From: Arabidopsis thaliana
Lineage: Eukaryota; Streptophyta; Magnoliopsida; Brassicales; Brassicaceae
DNA: 64,000 nt
Reading direction: 5' to 3'
Assembly: GCF_000001735.4 (NCBI RefSeq)
Contig: NC_003075.7
Span: 373,001 to 437,000 of the forward strand
Shown: positions 37,170 to 51,788 of the stretch, piece by piece
How positions within the stretch are numbered: the stretch's first letter is position 1
How the letters are laid out: every line of letters starts with the position of its first letter
The notes under the pieces: model-generated
The model's database searches: none
What the model was told of the DNA's origin: nothing
What the model saw: only the letters and a program-made list of their open reading frames with translations
Translations under genes and position numbers: made by a program

Positions 37170-39217
37170 ACTTTCAGATATTCAAAAAAATAAAATAAAA
37201 ATTCTTTTTTTTTTTTTTGAATTTAAATTAGAGAAAACCGATCCGGAGATTTTCTCCGGGATCCGAATACACATTCTTTACAGAATCGCCAAGAGAAGAA
37301 TGATCACATAAATTTTGGCGGCAATTTCGACGGCGAAAAATGTCGTGGATCCATCTCAAACTTTCTTCCACGAGAAGAAACTTGGACGCCGGTTGGTGAA
37401 GCGATTTCTTCTCGTGGCTCAGCGGTCGTGTCGGCCTCTGCAACTACGGCGGAAGTCGATCGAGAGAAGGTGGGTAGTGCCAATTCGCCATGGAGGTTAA
37501 CGGTGGATCCTCCTGGTTTTGTTGGTTGTCGCGGATTCAGTGTGTTTGGGTGTTTCGTTTGAGCCATCGGCCTCAAACACCACCGTGACTTGCTTCCTCT
37601 TGGCCGGTTGAAGTTTTTTTGTTCGGTAAATCGGAGATTCGTTGGATTGGGAAAGAGGGGTTATGTTTGAGTTTGTCGGCTTGCTAGGTACGGGAGCTGA
37701 CAACGGCGTGCCGTGATGTCGGAGGGTTGACCATGCCGAGAGATTTGTGGTGGAAACGGTTGGTCGCGGGAAAAGGAATAGTAGCGGGAGTCAGATGCTT
37801 CCTCTCTGTTTACTAGATACTTCGATCTGCTGCAAAGCTGTGGTTTTCGCATTCGTCGGTGCTAATGGTCGGCTTCTCTGCGTCACGGTGTCACTAGGGC
37901 AAGATCCTCTTTTCCGGTCCCGACAATTTTTTTCGTTTTTCCTTTGTTTTTGGTTTTCTTTGTAAACAAAACCCCAGTCCAATTGTGTAGGTTATATTAA
38001 AAAAAAAAAAAAAAAAAACTCATAACGGGAATTGAATTTTTTAAGGGTTTCGGGAGGGAACGTAAGTTTACGTAACCACGTCACCAGAATTGAAAAGAGA
38101 ATATATTAAGGCCTGTATTAGAGCCCAATACTATATTTCCAAGGCTAAATATCTAAGCCCAATTATTAGGTCAATTAAAGAAAGAACACAACATCCTTTT
38201 GAGAAAAAGGTGTAATCCATATTTCTCTTTCCATTTTTATTTGCTAGGTTCTCAAACTAAATTTAAAACTGATCAGCAGAATATGTGTTTCAAATTTCAA
38301 ATATGTTAGTTTACATTTTCTAATTAGTAAGTTAAATTCTTGGTTATATCAAAAAGGTAGATCATGATAATTCATGAGCATTAGAAATTTAGATATGAAA
38401 ACTGGTAGAATAACAAACAATTGATATATGTAACCAAGATTTAATCTAACGTCTGCACTACGTTCACTGTCTAGTCATGAAAGTACTTTTGTATTTTTGC
38501 AACGACTTCATAGTAGCCATATATTTGGTCTAGTTAGTGGACAAGTTTTATATAGACTTTACAATTATTGAATTCATTACCCAAATTTCCCCCTCTGTAT
38601 CTTCTTCTTTAGGGTTGCGACTTTTATTTTCTACCAAGGGTTTGATTGGTTTAAAATACAGCTGTTACGGATGTGGATGTGAGAGTTTTGGGCCGTTTGA
38701 AGTGATATTAAGCAATTTATATGATTAAATTAGCAATTGGAGACATGTGCATTTGCGAAAAAATTATAAATGGTGACAAGTTGTCAACATTTGTGGTTGT
38801 AGTTTAGCATTAAAATTACCAAAAATTCATATAATAATATAGTTTATACTAAAAACAAAATTTCTATCATTAATTATAAGAAAACTGTACAAATTTTTTT
38901 AAAATAAATGATAAAATAGATAATTTTAGTTACGAAATTGAAACATAACAAGAAATAGTTAGTTTTATTGTAAAATACGATGAAGAGAGAGAAAAAAAAA
39001 ACAAAAAATAGTTTTAAGAGGTTGAAAACATATTTTAAATATAAGGAAAAAAAATTATAATTATAAATATATTTTATTTCGTTAGTACAAATATATAGAA
39101 AGAAGTCAACGTTCAACGAAGGTGATGAATTACATGAAGGTGAGTAGTTTTCTGAGTTTCTTATGTTTACAGGAAGGTGATGAATGTTGAGATCGATTCA
39201 ATCAACGTTCAACGAAG
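37170..39217. other. Intergenic, partly GC-richer, no recognised gene
   Basis: 37260-37950 is less AT-rich than its surroundings and has short open frames on both strands, but none shows a recognisable domain. A 19-base A run lies near 38000. The rest is AT-rich spacer leading to the receptor gene. Confidence 0.3.
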
Positions 39218-42200
39218 ATGGTGATGATTTCTTATAAGTTAAATTTGGTTTTGATCATAATCTTGATCGGAGGATCTTTTAACGACCTACGAGTTTCTTC
39301 TGCCGCGGCTAATTTGACCGAAACTTGTAACGGAATATGTGGTGGATTGACTCTGTCTTATCCCTTTGGGTTTTCTCTTGGTTGTCCGATCCAATTCAAT
39401 TGCTCTGCTGCGGGCCAAGGGGCGAAGATCGGAGAGTTTCCCGTCCAAAACGTGACGGAAAACAGTATATTGGTCGGCGTTCCAACCAATTGTACTCGGA
39501 AGATTGAAGACATGACTCCGCTTTTCGGCAAGCAGTTCACACCATCGTCGGAGAACAGTTTCTTAATGGAGAATTGTGTGAATCCAACCAATGGCTGCTC
39601 CATAAACCAAAGATTCCTTGATAAACAGCTGAAAAGTTGTGAATCCACGGGAAATATAAGCTGTTTTCCGTCAGATACGAGTTCAAAAAGTTCAGAATTT
39701 CTCAGTATGAAGGAATTGACGAATAGCTCGTGCCGTTTGTTGTACACGTCGATAGCTCTCGAGTCTGTAGGTGTGAATGTGGGGATAGCGGTAGAGTTTG
39801 AACGAGTTCGGTTAGGTTGGTGGCTAATGGGAGGTTGCGAAAACGGAACTTGCGTAGTAAACGCAAATTGTACAGATGTTTACACTCCCGATGGATATGC
39901 AGGACACCGGTGCTCATGTCTTGAGGGTTACCACGGAGACGGATACATCAATCCTTGCTTGAAACTGAGAGGTTAGTCAATCTAAAGTCTTTGTACCCTT
40001 TTAACATTTGTATTAATCAAATGAGGAATCAAATTTCAACCATCATAGCTAGTGGAGACCACCGCTACGACAAGGCTCTCCAACCATGGTTTCAATCAAG
40101 AACTTAAGCATTTTCCAGTCTCCATAGTTATAATTTTTACCTGTATTTTTTAGAGAAGTTAGGAAAACAATATGTTTTTCAAACATAATTGTGAAACTAA
40201 TACATATACTATTTATAATTGGCAAACTCCCCATGTATGTTTTACTGTGCTCCACTGTTTTAAATACATTGTAACCCTTATATATTTTTTATATTTAGGA
40301 CAATGCTATAGGTATATTTTATACATTAAAAAAAAAGAAAAAAAAAGAAAAATAAGATATGCATTTTGTTTAATAATTTTTAAATTTTAAATTAGAGAGT
40401 ACTAAACAAATAATATCTACACAGAGCCTTTTGTTAAACTTAAACGAAGGTTCTCTCAAGTATGCTTTGTGGCAGGGCAGCCATTGGGATATCACGGTTC
40501 TTGGCCTACTTTCGCGCTATCACACTGCTTACCATTCCTTTATTCACACAAACCCTTCGATGACTTATCGGCTGCCTTGCTTGAGGAATAGTTGATCTGA
40601 TTCCATTCAATTGGCTTAGATTCAATAGCAGTTGATTTTGGGCAGTAATCTGCAGGTACTTTTTCTAAGTAAGAGATTTTGCATTTTTTGAGTCAGGATC
40701 AACCATCACTCTCTTCACAGCCACCCTATTCATCTCTGCTTCAACATACAACGAACGCCCCCGATCAGTGCAATGGGACGTGTCTATTTATCTATCTCTT
40801 GACTCGAAATGGGAGCAGGTTTGAAAAAGGATCTTAGAGTGTCTTTCTTCTATGTAGAAGGATATTCATTATATTAGGTTGGATTTTACTTAAAGGCTGT
40901 TCCTGAAGGCCGAAAAAAAGAGAGACTTCTGGGCTCGCAATAAAGCTAAGGTCCTGATCGAGCAACTAGTCGTCCTATCTATCCACCTCTCCAAACACAA
41001 ATATAATTCACTGTACAGATATAGACCACAGTACATATATAAATTATTGTACAGATATAGACCACTGTACAGACCCCGGTAATTTGTTTGACCAAAACAA
41101 AAAAAAAACAGAATACTCTTCATTAACTACTTCTGTGTGTATGAGCTGAGATTATCAAATTTTGTAACCTAAAATATAATATAATATTTATAATGTACAA
41201 CTACTTTATTGTTTCTAACAATTTATTTCTTAATAAATTTTAGTTTTGGCAAGAAATGTCAGAGTAAAAATCATTATTGCTGTGGGTTGCTCTGTTATTG
41301 GTTTAGCCGTAACCGCAGTCTGCTTTTACTTGAGGAATAAAAGAAAGGAAAAAAAGAGACATGAAGGTGGATTTTTTAGTCATAAAGGTTGAAAAACTAT
41401 CTTCTTTGAGAGTTTTTTATTTTTTTTTATTTTTTTTTGAGAGTTTTAATTTTAAAAGACACTTTTTGTTTTATTGCTTTGGGATCAGGCAAATATGTCG
41501 AAGATCAGAAGATTAAAGATGCAAAATTATTGCAACTTGACTTTGATACCATAAGATTAGCAACTAATGACTTCTCTCCTTACAACCATCTTGGTGAAGG
41601 TGGTTTCGGTGCAGTTTATAAGGTGAATGATTGATTAACTGATTTTTACTTATACCATAAGATTAGCAACTAAAGACTTCTCTCTAACATGTGTTTCAAT
41701 AAACACCAGGGCGTCCTTGATTCCGGGGAAGAGATAGCTGTGAAAAGATTGTCAATGAAATCAGGACAAGGAGACAATGAGTTCGTAAACGAAGTCTCAT
41801 TGGTTGCGAAACTTCAACATCGTAATCTTGTTAGGCTTTTAGGTTTCTGTTTTAAAGGAGAAGAACGACTTCTCATCTATGAGTTCTTTAAGAACACAAG
41901 CCTCGAAAAGTTCATATTTGGTACCTTAAAACACTAAACGCAAGCATATCTATCTCTAGTAACTAATAAAAATGAATTTCTCATACTTATATCGTTTTCT
42001 TTTTTCAGATTCTGATAGAAGAATGATCTTAGATTGGGAAAAACGTTATAGGATAATCTCAGGTGTTGCTCGAGGTCTTCTCTATCTCCATGAAGATTCT
42101 CATTTCAAAATTATTCATAGAGATATGAAAGCTAGCAATGTTCTATTGGACGATGCAATGAATCCGAAAATCGCAGATTTTGGGATGGTAAAATTGTTTA

Positions 42201-43180
42201 ATACTGACCAAACAAGTCAGACCATGTTTACAAGCAAAGTTGCAGGAACTTAGTAAGCTGCCCAAAAAGTACCCTTTTAGTACTACCAATTCTATGAAAA
42301 AAGATTTTTAAAAACCATTTTTTTGGGTCGTTGCAGCGGTTACATGGCTCCTGAGTATGCAATGAGTGGGCAATTCTCGGTGAAAACCGACGTATTTAGT
42401 TTCGGTGTACTAGTCCTTGAGATCATTAAAGGTAAGAAAAACAATTGGTCTCCGGAAGAACAAAGCTCATTATTCCTCCTTAGCTATGTAAGTGAAAAAT
42501 ATTATTGTTTAATTTTGATTTTTATGCAAATAAACTCTCAAAGTCTTCTATTTTTACAATTTTACTCTCTACGTCCAAAATAAAAAAATATACAAAATAA
42601 TCATATGAAGTCAAAACTAATACGCAATATAGCCGATTTTTGCAACTTTACATATATTGTAAACGTTTTCAGATATAGTTGAAATCTTCATCTCAAGGGC
42701 TTCAATTTGATATATTATTTATCGAAATTTTAAAATTTGGTAATAGCGAAAAAAGCTATATTGTGTATTATTTTTATTTCATATGATTATTCTGCATTTT
42801 TGGACGTGAATGATAAAGTTGCAAAAATGGACGACTTTGACATATATTCAACTCATGTATAGGTGTGGAAATGCTGGAGAGAAGGAGAAGTGTTGAACAT
42901 TGTGGATCCAAGTTTGATTGAAACAAGAGGTCTAAGTGATGAGATCAGGAAATGCATTCACATTGGTTTGTTGTGTGTTCAGGAGAATCCAGGGAGTAGA
43001 CCAACAATGGCTTCTATTGTTAGAATGCTCAATGCAAATTCTTTCACTTTACCGAGACCCTTGCAACCCGCTTTTTACTCAGGAGTTGTAGACTCATCGT
43101 CAAGAGACAACAATCATACAAGAAACCCGCGTATTGCGTCTTTGAATGATGTTACAATTACGGAGTTAGATCCTCGTTGA
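39218..43180 (+). CDS. Chimeric receptor kinase: WAK-like ectodomain joined to CRK kinase (At4g00955 + At4g00960)
   Basis: Seven exons keep one open frame of 644 residues: 39218-39971, 41244-41366, 41489-41622, 41710-41920, 42009-42252, 42337-42487 and 42863-43180. Exon 1 gives a signal peptide ([13 protein letters not shown]), a cysteine-rich GUB_WAK pectin-binding-type domain ([20 protein letters not shown]) and an EGF-like end ([16 protein letters not shown]). Exon 2 is the transmembrane helix ([21 protein letters not shown]), the same length (123 nt) as exon 2 of CRK41. The kinase has [10 protein letters not shown], the lysine in [18 protein letters not shown] and APEYA, so it should be active. 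The kinase exons match the neighbour CRK41 in number, length and phase. Public annotation, as I remember it, splits this into two genes; the alternative is that exon 1 ends as a soluble 252-residue protein (stop just after the donor) and that the kinase part starts separately, but no ATG precedes it. Confidence 0.7.
40425..40990. other. Organelle-like (probably mitochondrial) insert in intron 1
   Basis: Within the 1272-bp first intron, this stretch is clearly less AT-rich than both sides and has no plant-intron look (GGCAGGGCAGCCATTGGGAT, ACTTTCGCGCTATCACACTG, CTGGGCTCGCAATAAAGC). Its composition resembles non-coding plant mitochondrial DNA. This is a style judgement: I cannot align it to the organelle genome here. 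Confidence 0.4.
41006..41076. repeat. Short imperfect repeat around TGTACAGATATAGACCAC
   Basis: The 18-base word TGTACAGATATAGACCAC occurs twice, about 41 bases apart, and CTGTACAGACC follows. It lies in intron 1 of the chimeric receptor gene. Confidence 0.6.
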
Positions 43181-43379
43181 TTAACTTTGTAAGAGACAAA
43201 AATGATTTTTTCTATTGCTTTAAAGTTTACTTCAGAATGTATCAGTATGATTTTTGGTTATGTTGTAAAAGACTTGTTAAGCATGAGATCTCAATTGGTG
43301 TTGTTTTCTTGAGTAATCAAGAACTGAATTTGTGATGATAAACAGATTTTGAAGAGTTCTTTTAGGTTTCTGTTTTTGA

Positions 43380-43880
43380 ATAATTTAACAAAAGAAAATT
43401 AAGGCAGCACAAAGGCCCAAACGACAGTTGTGCAATGTGATGGAGTCGATTTGAACGAGCACATAGACAAGAAACAAAAGATGAAAGAAGTGAAAATGAA
43501 GGTTCCAAATAAACTTAATTAAAGAGTTTATCCTCAGAGTCAGAGTGTAAGCTACTTTATTTTGGAAACTTTCTTCCATGTCCAGAGTCTCGTTATCATC
43601 CCTCCACTTATCAATTTCAGAAAACCAAAGAACCATGGAGGGAATCAAGAGAGATCATAAAAGAGAAATCAAATGTGAATTATAGGGAAAAAGAATGATG
43701 GACGACATAAAAGGGGAAAAAAGAACTTGAGCAATCAAGAATATGGCTCAAAGAGAATCATTTCAAATCAGAGAACAAAAAAAGGTCAGCAATAAAACCA
43801 TTAATTGATCAAATCTACAGATTCTAAGTTTCCATGGTAGACTATGTAGTACGGTTTAAGGACAAGGATACTGCAAAATG
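43380..43880. repeat. Dispersed non-coding repeat, copy B
   Basis: Second copy of the 35620-36620 sequence, same orientation, just behind the 3' end of the chimeric receptor gene. It is more compact, lacking an internal stretch of about 400 bp present in copy A. Confidence 0.75.
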
Positions 43881-43889
43881 GTTTACACT

Positions 43890-45060
43890 TCCATGTGTTT
43901 TTTCAAGAAAATAACTTTGATGCACATATAGCAAGAATACACATTCACTTTCGAGATATAATGATCCGCAAGTACTAAAAGAAAGATAAGAAACAACATA
44001 CATTAAGTTGTATACAATTTTACGAGATCAAAGGAAATAAAGGATATTTAAGCAAGACATATGGATGAAAATAATATGTTTAGCAAATGAGTAAAGCAAT
44101 TAACAAATTCAAATCAAATAAATCTATCCCAAATCGTAAATCTAAGTTAAGCCTATAAAAAACTAAAAGCTAGATGGAATATTTAGAAGTGAGAAGATGA
44201 AACACAATGAGAAAAATAAGGAGGCAAAGTCAAAGACTAAACGCAATGAGAAAAAAAGGAACGTTGGTATTATGTTGGGCCTTAAACGTACATTAGCCCA
44301 TAGCTCTTTATTGTATAATGTTTTATTATTATTATACTGTTGGGCCTTAAACGAACAATTTGGTTTATACAATTCGGAGAAACGTTTGGATAACGTTCAA
44401 CGTCTAGAATCAATATCATGATACTTTTATATTTAATGCAGGGAATTATAACTATACTAGATAGACGGCTGTAAGATGTAAATATAATTTTTTATCGATA
44501 ATATTTAAATTTTAAATAGTAAAATAATAATATATACATTATTCTTATATATAATTTTGAATAGTAAAATAGTAGTTTTATGCATTTTATTTTATTATAC
44601 ACATTCAATTTTATTGATGATATTTGAAGTCTAAATAGTAATCTACACACTTTTTCTTTATTATAATTTAGTATTTAGAAGAAAAAAAACAAAATTTTAT
44701 CTTACACATTCAATTTTGTAATACAATTTAACTATCTATTTCATAAAAAACTCGATTTTAATTCTACACACTTCATCTTACTTGATAATGATTTCATGTC
44801 AAAATAATATTTATATGAGATCAAATCTATATTTTAGTTAATATTAAAAATTATTAACAATTAACAAAACATAATTAATAATAATAAATTTTTTGTTAAT
44901 ACCATATATATTAAAAATTTGACCAATAACATATATAAAATTGTTTTGTTAATTTGCTTTTGGTTAAGAAAAATAAAATGTAATATTTTTTAGATATAGA
45001 CATATGAATTAGTATATGTTAATAATGATTTATTTTTTAGTTTTCTATTTCTTTAAGAAA
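43890..45060. other. Very AT-rich intergenic region
   Basis: No coding frame. Repeated TTTTATAATA/AAATAGTAAAATA words and long A/T stretches between 44450 and 45060 suggest old transposon debris, but no terminal repeats could be defined. Confidence 0.35.
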
Positions 45061-45080
45061 AAAAAGTTAATTATTTTCTT

Positions 45081-45118
45081 ACACGTGTCAACATCTGATC
45101 GATAGACTTGACACGTGG
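45081..45118. promoter_or_regulatory. Inverted ACGT/W-box pair upstream of CRK41
   Basis: ACACGTGTCAA and TTGACACGTGG face each other across 16 bases, about 320 bp before the CRK41 ATG. Each arm holds a G-box/ABRE core (ACGTG) overlapping a W-box core (TTGAC). Binding by bZIP and WRKY factors is inferred from motif knowledge. Confidence 0.45.
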
Positions 45119-45260
45119 CATAATCCTATGAATTAGTAATTCTAATAAGATATTATTCTGGTCTTACGATTGGTAGACGAGTTATATTTAATACGCTTTA
45201 CATCAACACTCAAATCTACTTTGAATGAAAGGTTCTAATGCTGCTACACAGCTAACCTAC

Positions 45261-45290
45261 TTTGACGTAGTCAAAAACACGTCACGTCTA
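45261..45290. promoter_or_regulatory. W-box palindrome and TGACG/ACGTCA motifs, CRK41 promoter
   Basis: TTTGACGTAGTCAAA is a near-perfect palindrome with a TTGAC core on each strand, followed by CACGTCACGTC. It lies about 160 bp before the ATG. Such W-box/as-1-like clusters are typical of salicylate-responsive CRK promoters; the response here is inferred. Confidence 0.45.
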
Positions 45291-45436
45291 ATTTTCAAAG
45301 AACAGAAAATTTCAAAGTGACGAAGACTTATTAAATTTGGTTTCGTTGATAAAATACATATAAATTATGTAAAAGTTTAAAACCATGAACAAACTACAAC
45401 ATTCATAATCATAATCAGCAAGTCCACTTTAGAGTC

Positions 45437-48694
<3,258 letters not shown>

Positions 48695-48917
48695 ATTTGT
48701 GTGTAAAAGACAAAAATGAAGATTTCTGTTTGCTTTAAAGTTACACTTCAAAATGTCAAATGACGTTTGAACTTAAAATTCTTTGTCCTAATGAAACCAT
48801 AATCTCTAATTATTGGGCTTGAACATATATGGGCTTTGTTAACAATGTAGGCCCATTAGTGTTTTTTTCCTCGTGTAGGCCCATTAGCTTATGATTGCTT
48901 TTTCTTAGGAATTTTGC

Positions 48918-48960
48918 GTCCCACATCGATAAGCTAGTGGAGAAACGTTTTCTTTATATA
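48918..48960 (+). promoter_or_regulatory. USE plus TATA of a Pol III-type snRNA promoter
   Basis: GTCCCACATCG (48918-48928) is an exact upstream sequence element of plant snRNA genes. It is followed after 24 bases by TTTATATA (48953-48960). In plants this close spacing marks RNA polymerase III snRNA genes, whereas Pol II genes have about 10 bases more. Confidence 0.88.
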
Positions 48961-48982
48961 TGGATACAAAGCATCAATGGTC

Positions 48983-49190
48983 ACGACCTTACTTGAACTA
49001 TAGGCTCGTACATCTGTTTTCTTGAGAAAATTTCTCAAGAGACAGGCCCTAAACCCTTGTTGATGAACCGTGACCGTGCGGCTTGAGCGTGATTGACGGC
49101 TACGATTGTCCTTGGATGCATCCGGTGCTGTAGAGGATGGTTACTCGGCTCGGTTCTCCCTTGCCGGGGTGGTCGCACGGCGGTCTGACA
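48983..49190 (+). ncRNA. U3 small nucleolar RNA gene
   Basis: The RNA starts ACGACCTTACTTGAAC and ends CGGCGGTCTGACA, the U3 termini, with the box D-like end and the conserved inner parts GAGCGTGATTGACGG, GTCCTTGGATG and CGGTTCTCCCTTGCCGGGG. U3 guides early cleavage of pre-rRNA in the nucleolus. It lies 22 bases after a TATA box with an upstream USE, and the 3' side has GGTTTCATTTTTTTT, a Pol III T-run stop. The 5' domain appears about 11 bases shorter than the Arabidopsis U3 I remember, because CAGGATCTGTT between TTGAA and CTATAGG is missing. This removes much of box A', so this copy may be a variant or non-functional. Confidence 0.88.
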
Positions 49191-49731
49191 GGTTTCATTT
49201 TTTTTCCTTTTCACCCTGAAACTTTTAATTTCTTCTATTTTTCACCCGCTAATTTTATATTACTCTCCATCTGGTCCTTTTTAAAATTTCGACGTTCAAG
49301 TTTAATTTTAGAGGCTGAGAATATCTTCCATAACGCTTGGGACAAAGAAACTCTTAATTTTTGGTTGTGTGTTAAGTATTGTCACCTCAATTGATGTCAG
49401 TTTATTTGTTTGTATATCAGTTTTGAGGTTTCTGTTTTTATTTTGGTTCCTCAAAATAGGATTTAAAAAGCAATTTTGACAAAAAAATTATCATTCATAA
49501 AAGTATACTTTTACATTAAATCAGGCCAAAACTGATCTATTGGTCATCTCTCTGTTCTTCTTTTATACATTTCAGTGTCATAAATCTAATAGGCCAGACA
49601 TATGGACAAGCTGAAAAAAGGTCATAAAAGGACTGCTTCTGAATCCTGAATCAACGGTATTCAAAAGACTTACCTCTTTAAGTATATCTGTGAAGAGATA
49701 TAAACATTTTGGCTTCAGCAATCATCAACTA
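49191..49731. other. 3' flank of U3 gene, no other feature
   Basis: T-rich directly after U3 (Pol III stop), then ordinary spacer up to the stop codon of the minus-strand zinc-knuckle gene. Confidence 0.4.
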
Positions 49732-51580
49732 CTACCCCCTATCATTGTTTGTTGTTGCTTGAGTCTCTGATTCCACAGGTGCAGCGACTGAGGAGTTGAT
49801 CCGGTTTGATTTTCCGGAAGCTCTCTCATCAGATTTACTACCCCAGCAATGCTTTGCGAGATGTCCTTTCCTCCCACAGTTGTCACAGACGATGATGACT
49901 CTCTCGTCTCTCTCAGGTTCTTTCCTCTTCCAACCTACGCTCTGAGATCCTCTATGTGTTGTTCCTAGACTCGGTGTCCTTTCCATCTGAGAGGAGCCTG
50001 TGGCTGGTCTATATGTAACCCCTTTTGCTCCATTTCTGAGAAGCTCTTCCTCAGCTTTTACTCGTTCCATCAACATCCAGACTGGTAAATACTCCTCTTC
50101 CATTAACCTGGTGCAGAAGCCTCTCCAAGACGGGGGAAACTTGGAGATGATGGTACTCACATGAAATGCCTCATCAAGAAACATACCAGCACTCACTATG
50201 GAATCCGCAATCTTGTTAAAGACTTGGACTTGCTCGAGTATCGGTCTCTCTTCCACCATTCTGAATTCAATGTACTTTCTGACTTGTGACCTCTTCGATT
50301 TGGATTCATCACACTGGTAGACCCATTTTAACTCGTCCCACAATTCTTTGGCATGCTTAAATTTCTGAGAGTATCGACGGTATAGATGATCTGACAAGGA
50401 GTTCATCAAGTGAGTATAGCACAGGTAATCATCTCTCAACCATTTTTTCCCCGTAGCATCAGCTCGAGTTATTTCCCTGGGGTTGGTTTCAGGGCCTTGA
50501 GAGCTACCAATACTGGGACAAGGTTCAGAGAGTACATAAGTCAGCTTCAATTGCTTCAGAAAGAGTTCCATCTGTGAAGCCCAGTAAAGATAACTCTTTC
50601 CATCAAATCGTGAAATCTTGATAACAGAAAAACCGTGAGAGCTGTCCTTATCCACAGCCTCAGAAGTATCTCCATTTCGTGCTGCTTCAGATCTGCATAA
50701 CGTTTAATAGCAAGATAAGCAGCCTACATTGCTAGCCAGACAGTAATGCCCTATGCCACGATGATTATATGACCATAAAACACTAAAAGCAATGCCAGGG
50801 AACATGAATCTTTATAGACTTAAAATAAGGTACACATTCTTACTTTAGTTTTGATTGGCACTGCTTAATACCGTCCTCTATCGCTGCAAAATTCTTCTTG
50901 ATTACAGACCATTGGTTAGTTGACAAATGTGCTCCTGACAGAGAAGAAACATCTAACAATTGAAATCAACAGGAGCATATCTAAAACAAAAATGGCTACT
51001 TATAGCTTCATAGTCAAGACCAAGACACCAAGTTGTGTTTCAAATTACCTCTAAAAGCCTTTCCATGTTCCTGAGAACCAATCGATAGAAAAGGTTGGCC
51101 TCTGTATCTTTGAACCGTCGCATTTTGCTTCTCCGATAACTACAGTTAAAGACCAACAATTTCTACAGTGACCACTGAAAAACTCAAAATCGAGATGATC
51201 ACAATCTCTACTCTATACAGTGAATCAAACATAGAACAAATAGGCAAAGTCGCAACCTTACAAATAAAGCGCTCATCTTCACCACCAACGGAAGCGGCAG
51301 CAACAGAAACTGTCTCATTTTTCGCCGGAGCCACCGTCTCCGGTACGAGTGCTTCACCGGGAGTCGATAGCAAAAAGACCTCAAGAACATCTCTGACTAG
51401 CTTCTTGTGATTGGTTCCCGATAAGTCGATACCGAGTTTAGCCGAAGCGTCAAGTCGGAGTTTGAACTCCGTCATTTGGTCCATATCAGATTCACTGAGT
51501 ATGCTCTTCACTGTTTCCTCGATTTTTTGTGTAGCGACAATCTCCATAGTTTCACCAGAATCAAGCAACGAATTCTCCAT
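49732..51580 (-). CDS. KELP/PC4 coactivator fused to gag-like UBN2 and CCHC zinc knuckle (At4g00980-like)
   Basis: Four exons: 51580-51257, 51139-51049, 50934-50844 and 50692-49732; 488 residues, all junctions in phase. Residues 15-75 (ETVKSILSESDMDQMTEFKLRLDASAKLGIDLS..KLVRDVLEVFLL) match the DEK-C-like head of the plant coactivator KELP. Residues about 109-168 (RYRGQPFLSIG..LSTNQWSVIKKNFAAIEDGI) are a PC4/p15 single-strand DNA-binding domain. From about 190 to 390 follows a copia-type gag-like (UBN2) domain (FDGKSYLYWASQMELFLKQL..AKELWDELK), and CDNCGRKGHLAKHC at about 438-451 is a CCHC knuckle. The gag-like part lies in one large last exon, as expected for a host gene that took up retroelement coding sequence. 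It is open throughout and looks domesticated. The function is unknown; nucleic-acid binding is the safe inference. Confidence 0.88.
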
Positions 51581-51717
51581 TTCGCCCGAAAAAGAAGAAA
51601 AAAAAGGATAAAGAAAAAGATTTCGCAGTAGCGTCGAGTTTTGGTTGTTGGCCGGCGTTATATTTAGGGTTCATAAATCGCCGGGGGAAAAAATTTGGCC
51701 GGAGTGTGAAAAAAAGA

Positions 51718-51788
51718 GGTTCTACCGAGAATTGAACTCGGGTTACTGGATTCAGAGTCCAATGTCCTAACCGCTAGACCATAGAACC
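51718..51788 (-). tRNA. tRNA-Gln (CUG)
   Basis: On the minus strand the 71-base gene starts GGTTCTATGG and ends GGTAGAACC, giving a paired 7-bp acceptor stem. The A box is TGGTCTAGCGG. The anticodon loop GACTCTGAATC carries CTG. The T arm is CCGAGTTCAATTCTCGG. A TTTTTTT run follows on the 3' side (plus strand A run at 51708-51715), a Pol III stop. There is no intron. Confidence 0.93.
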
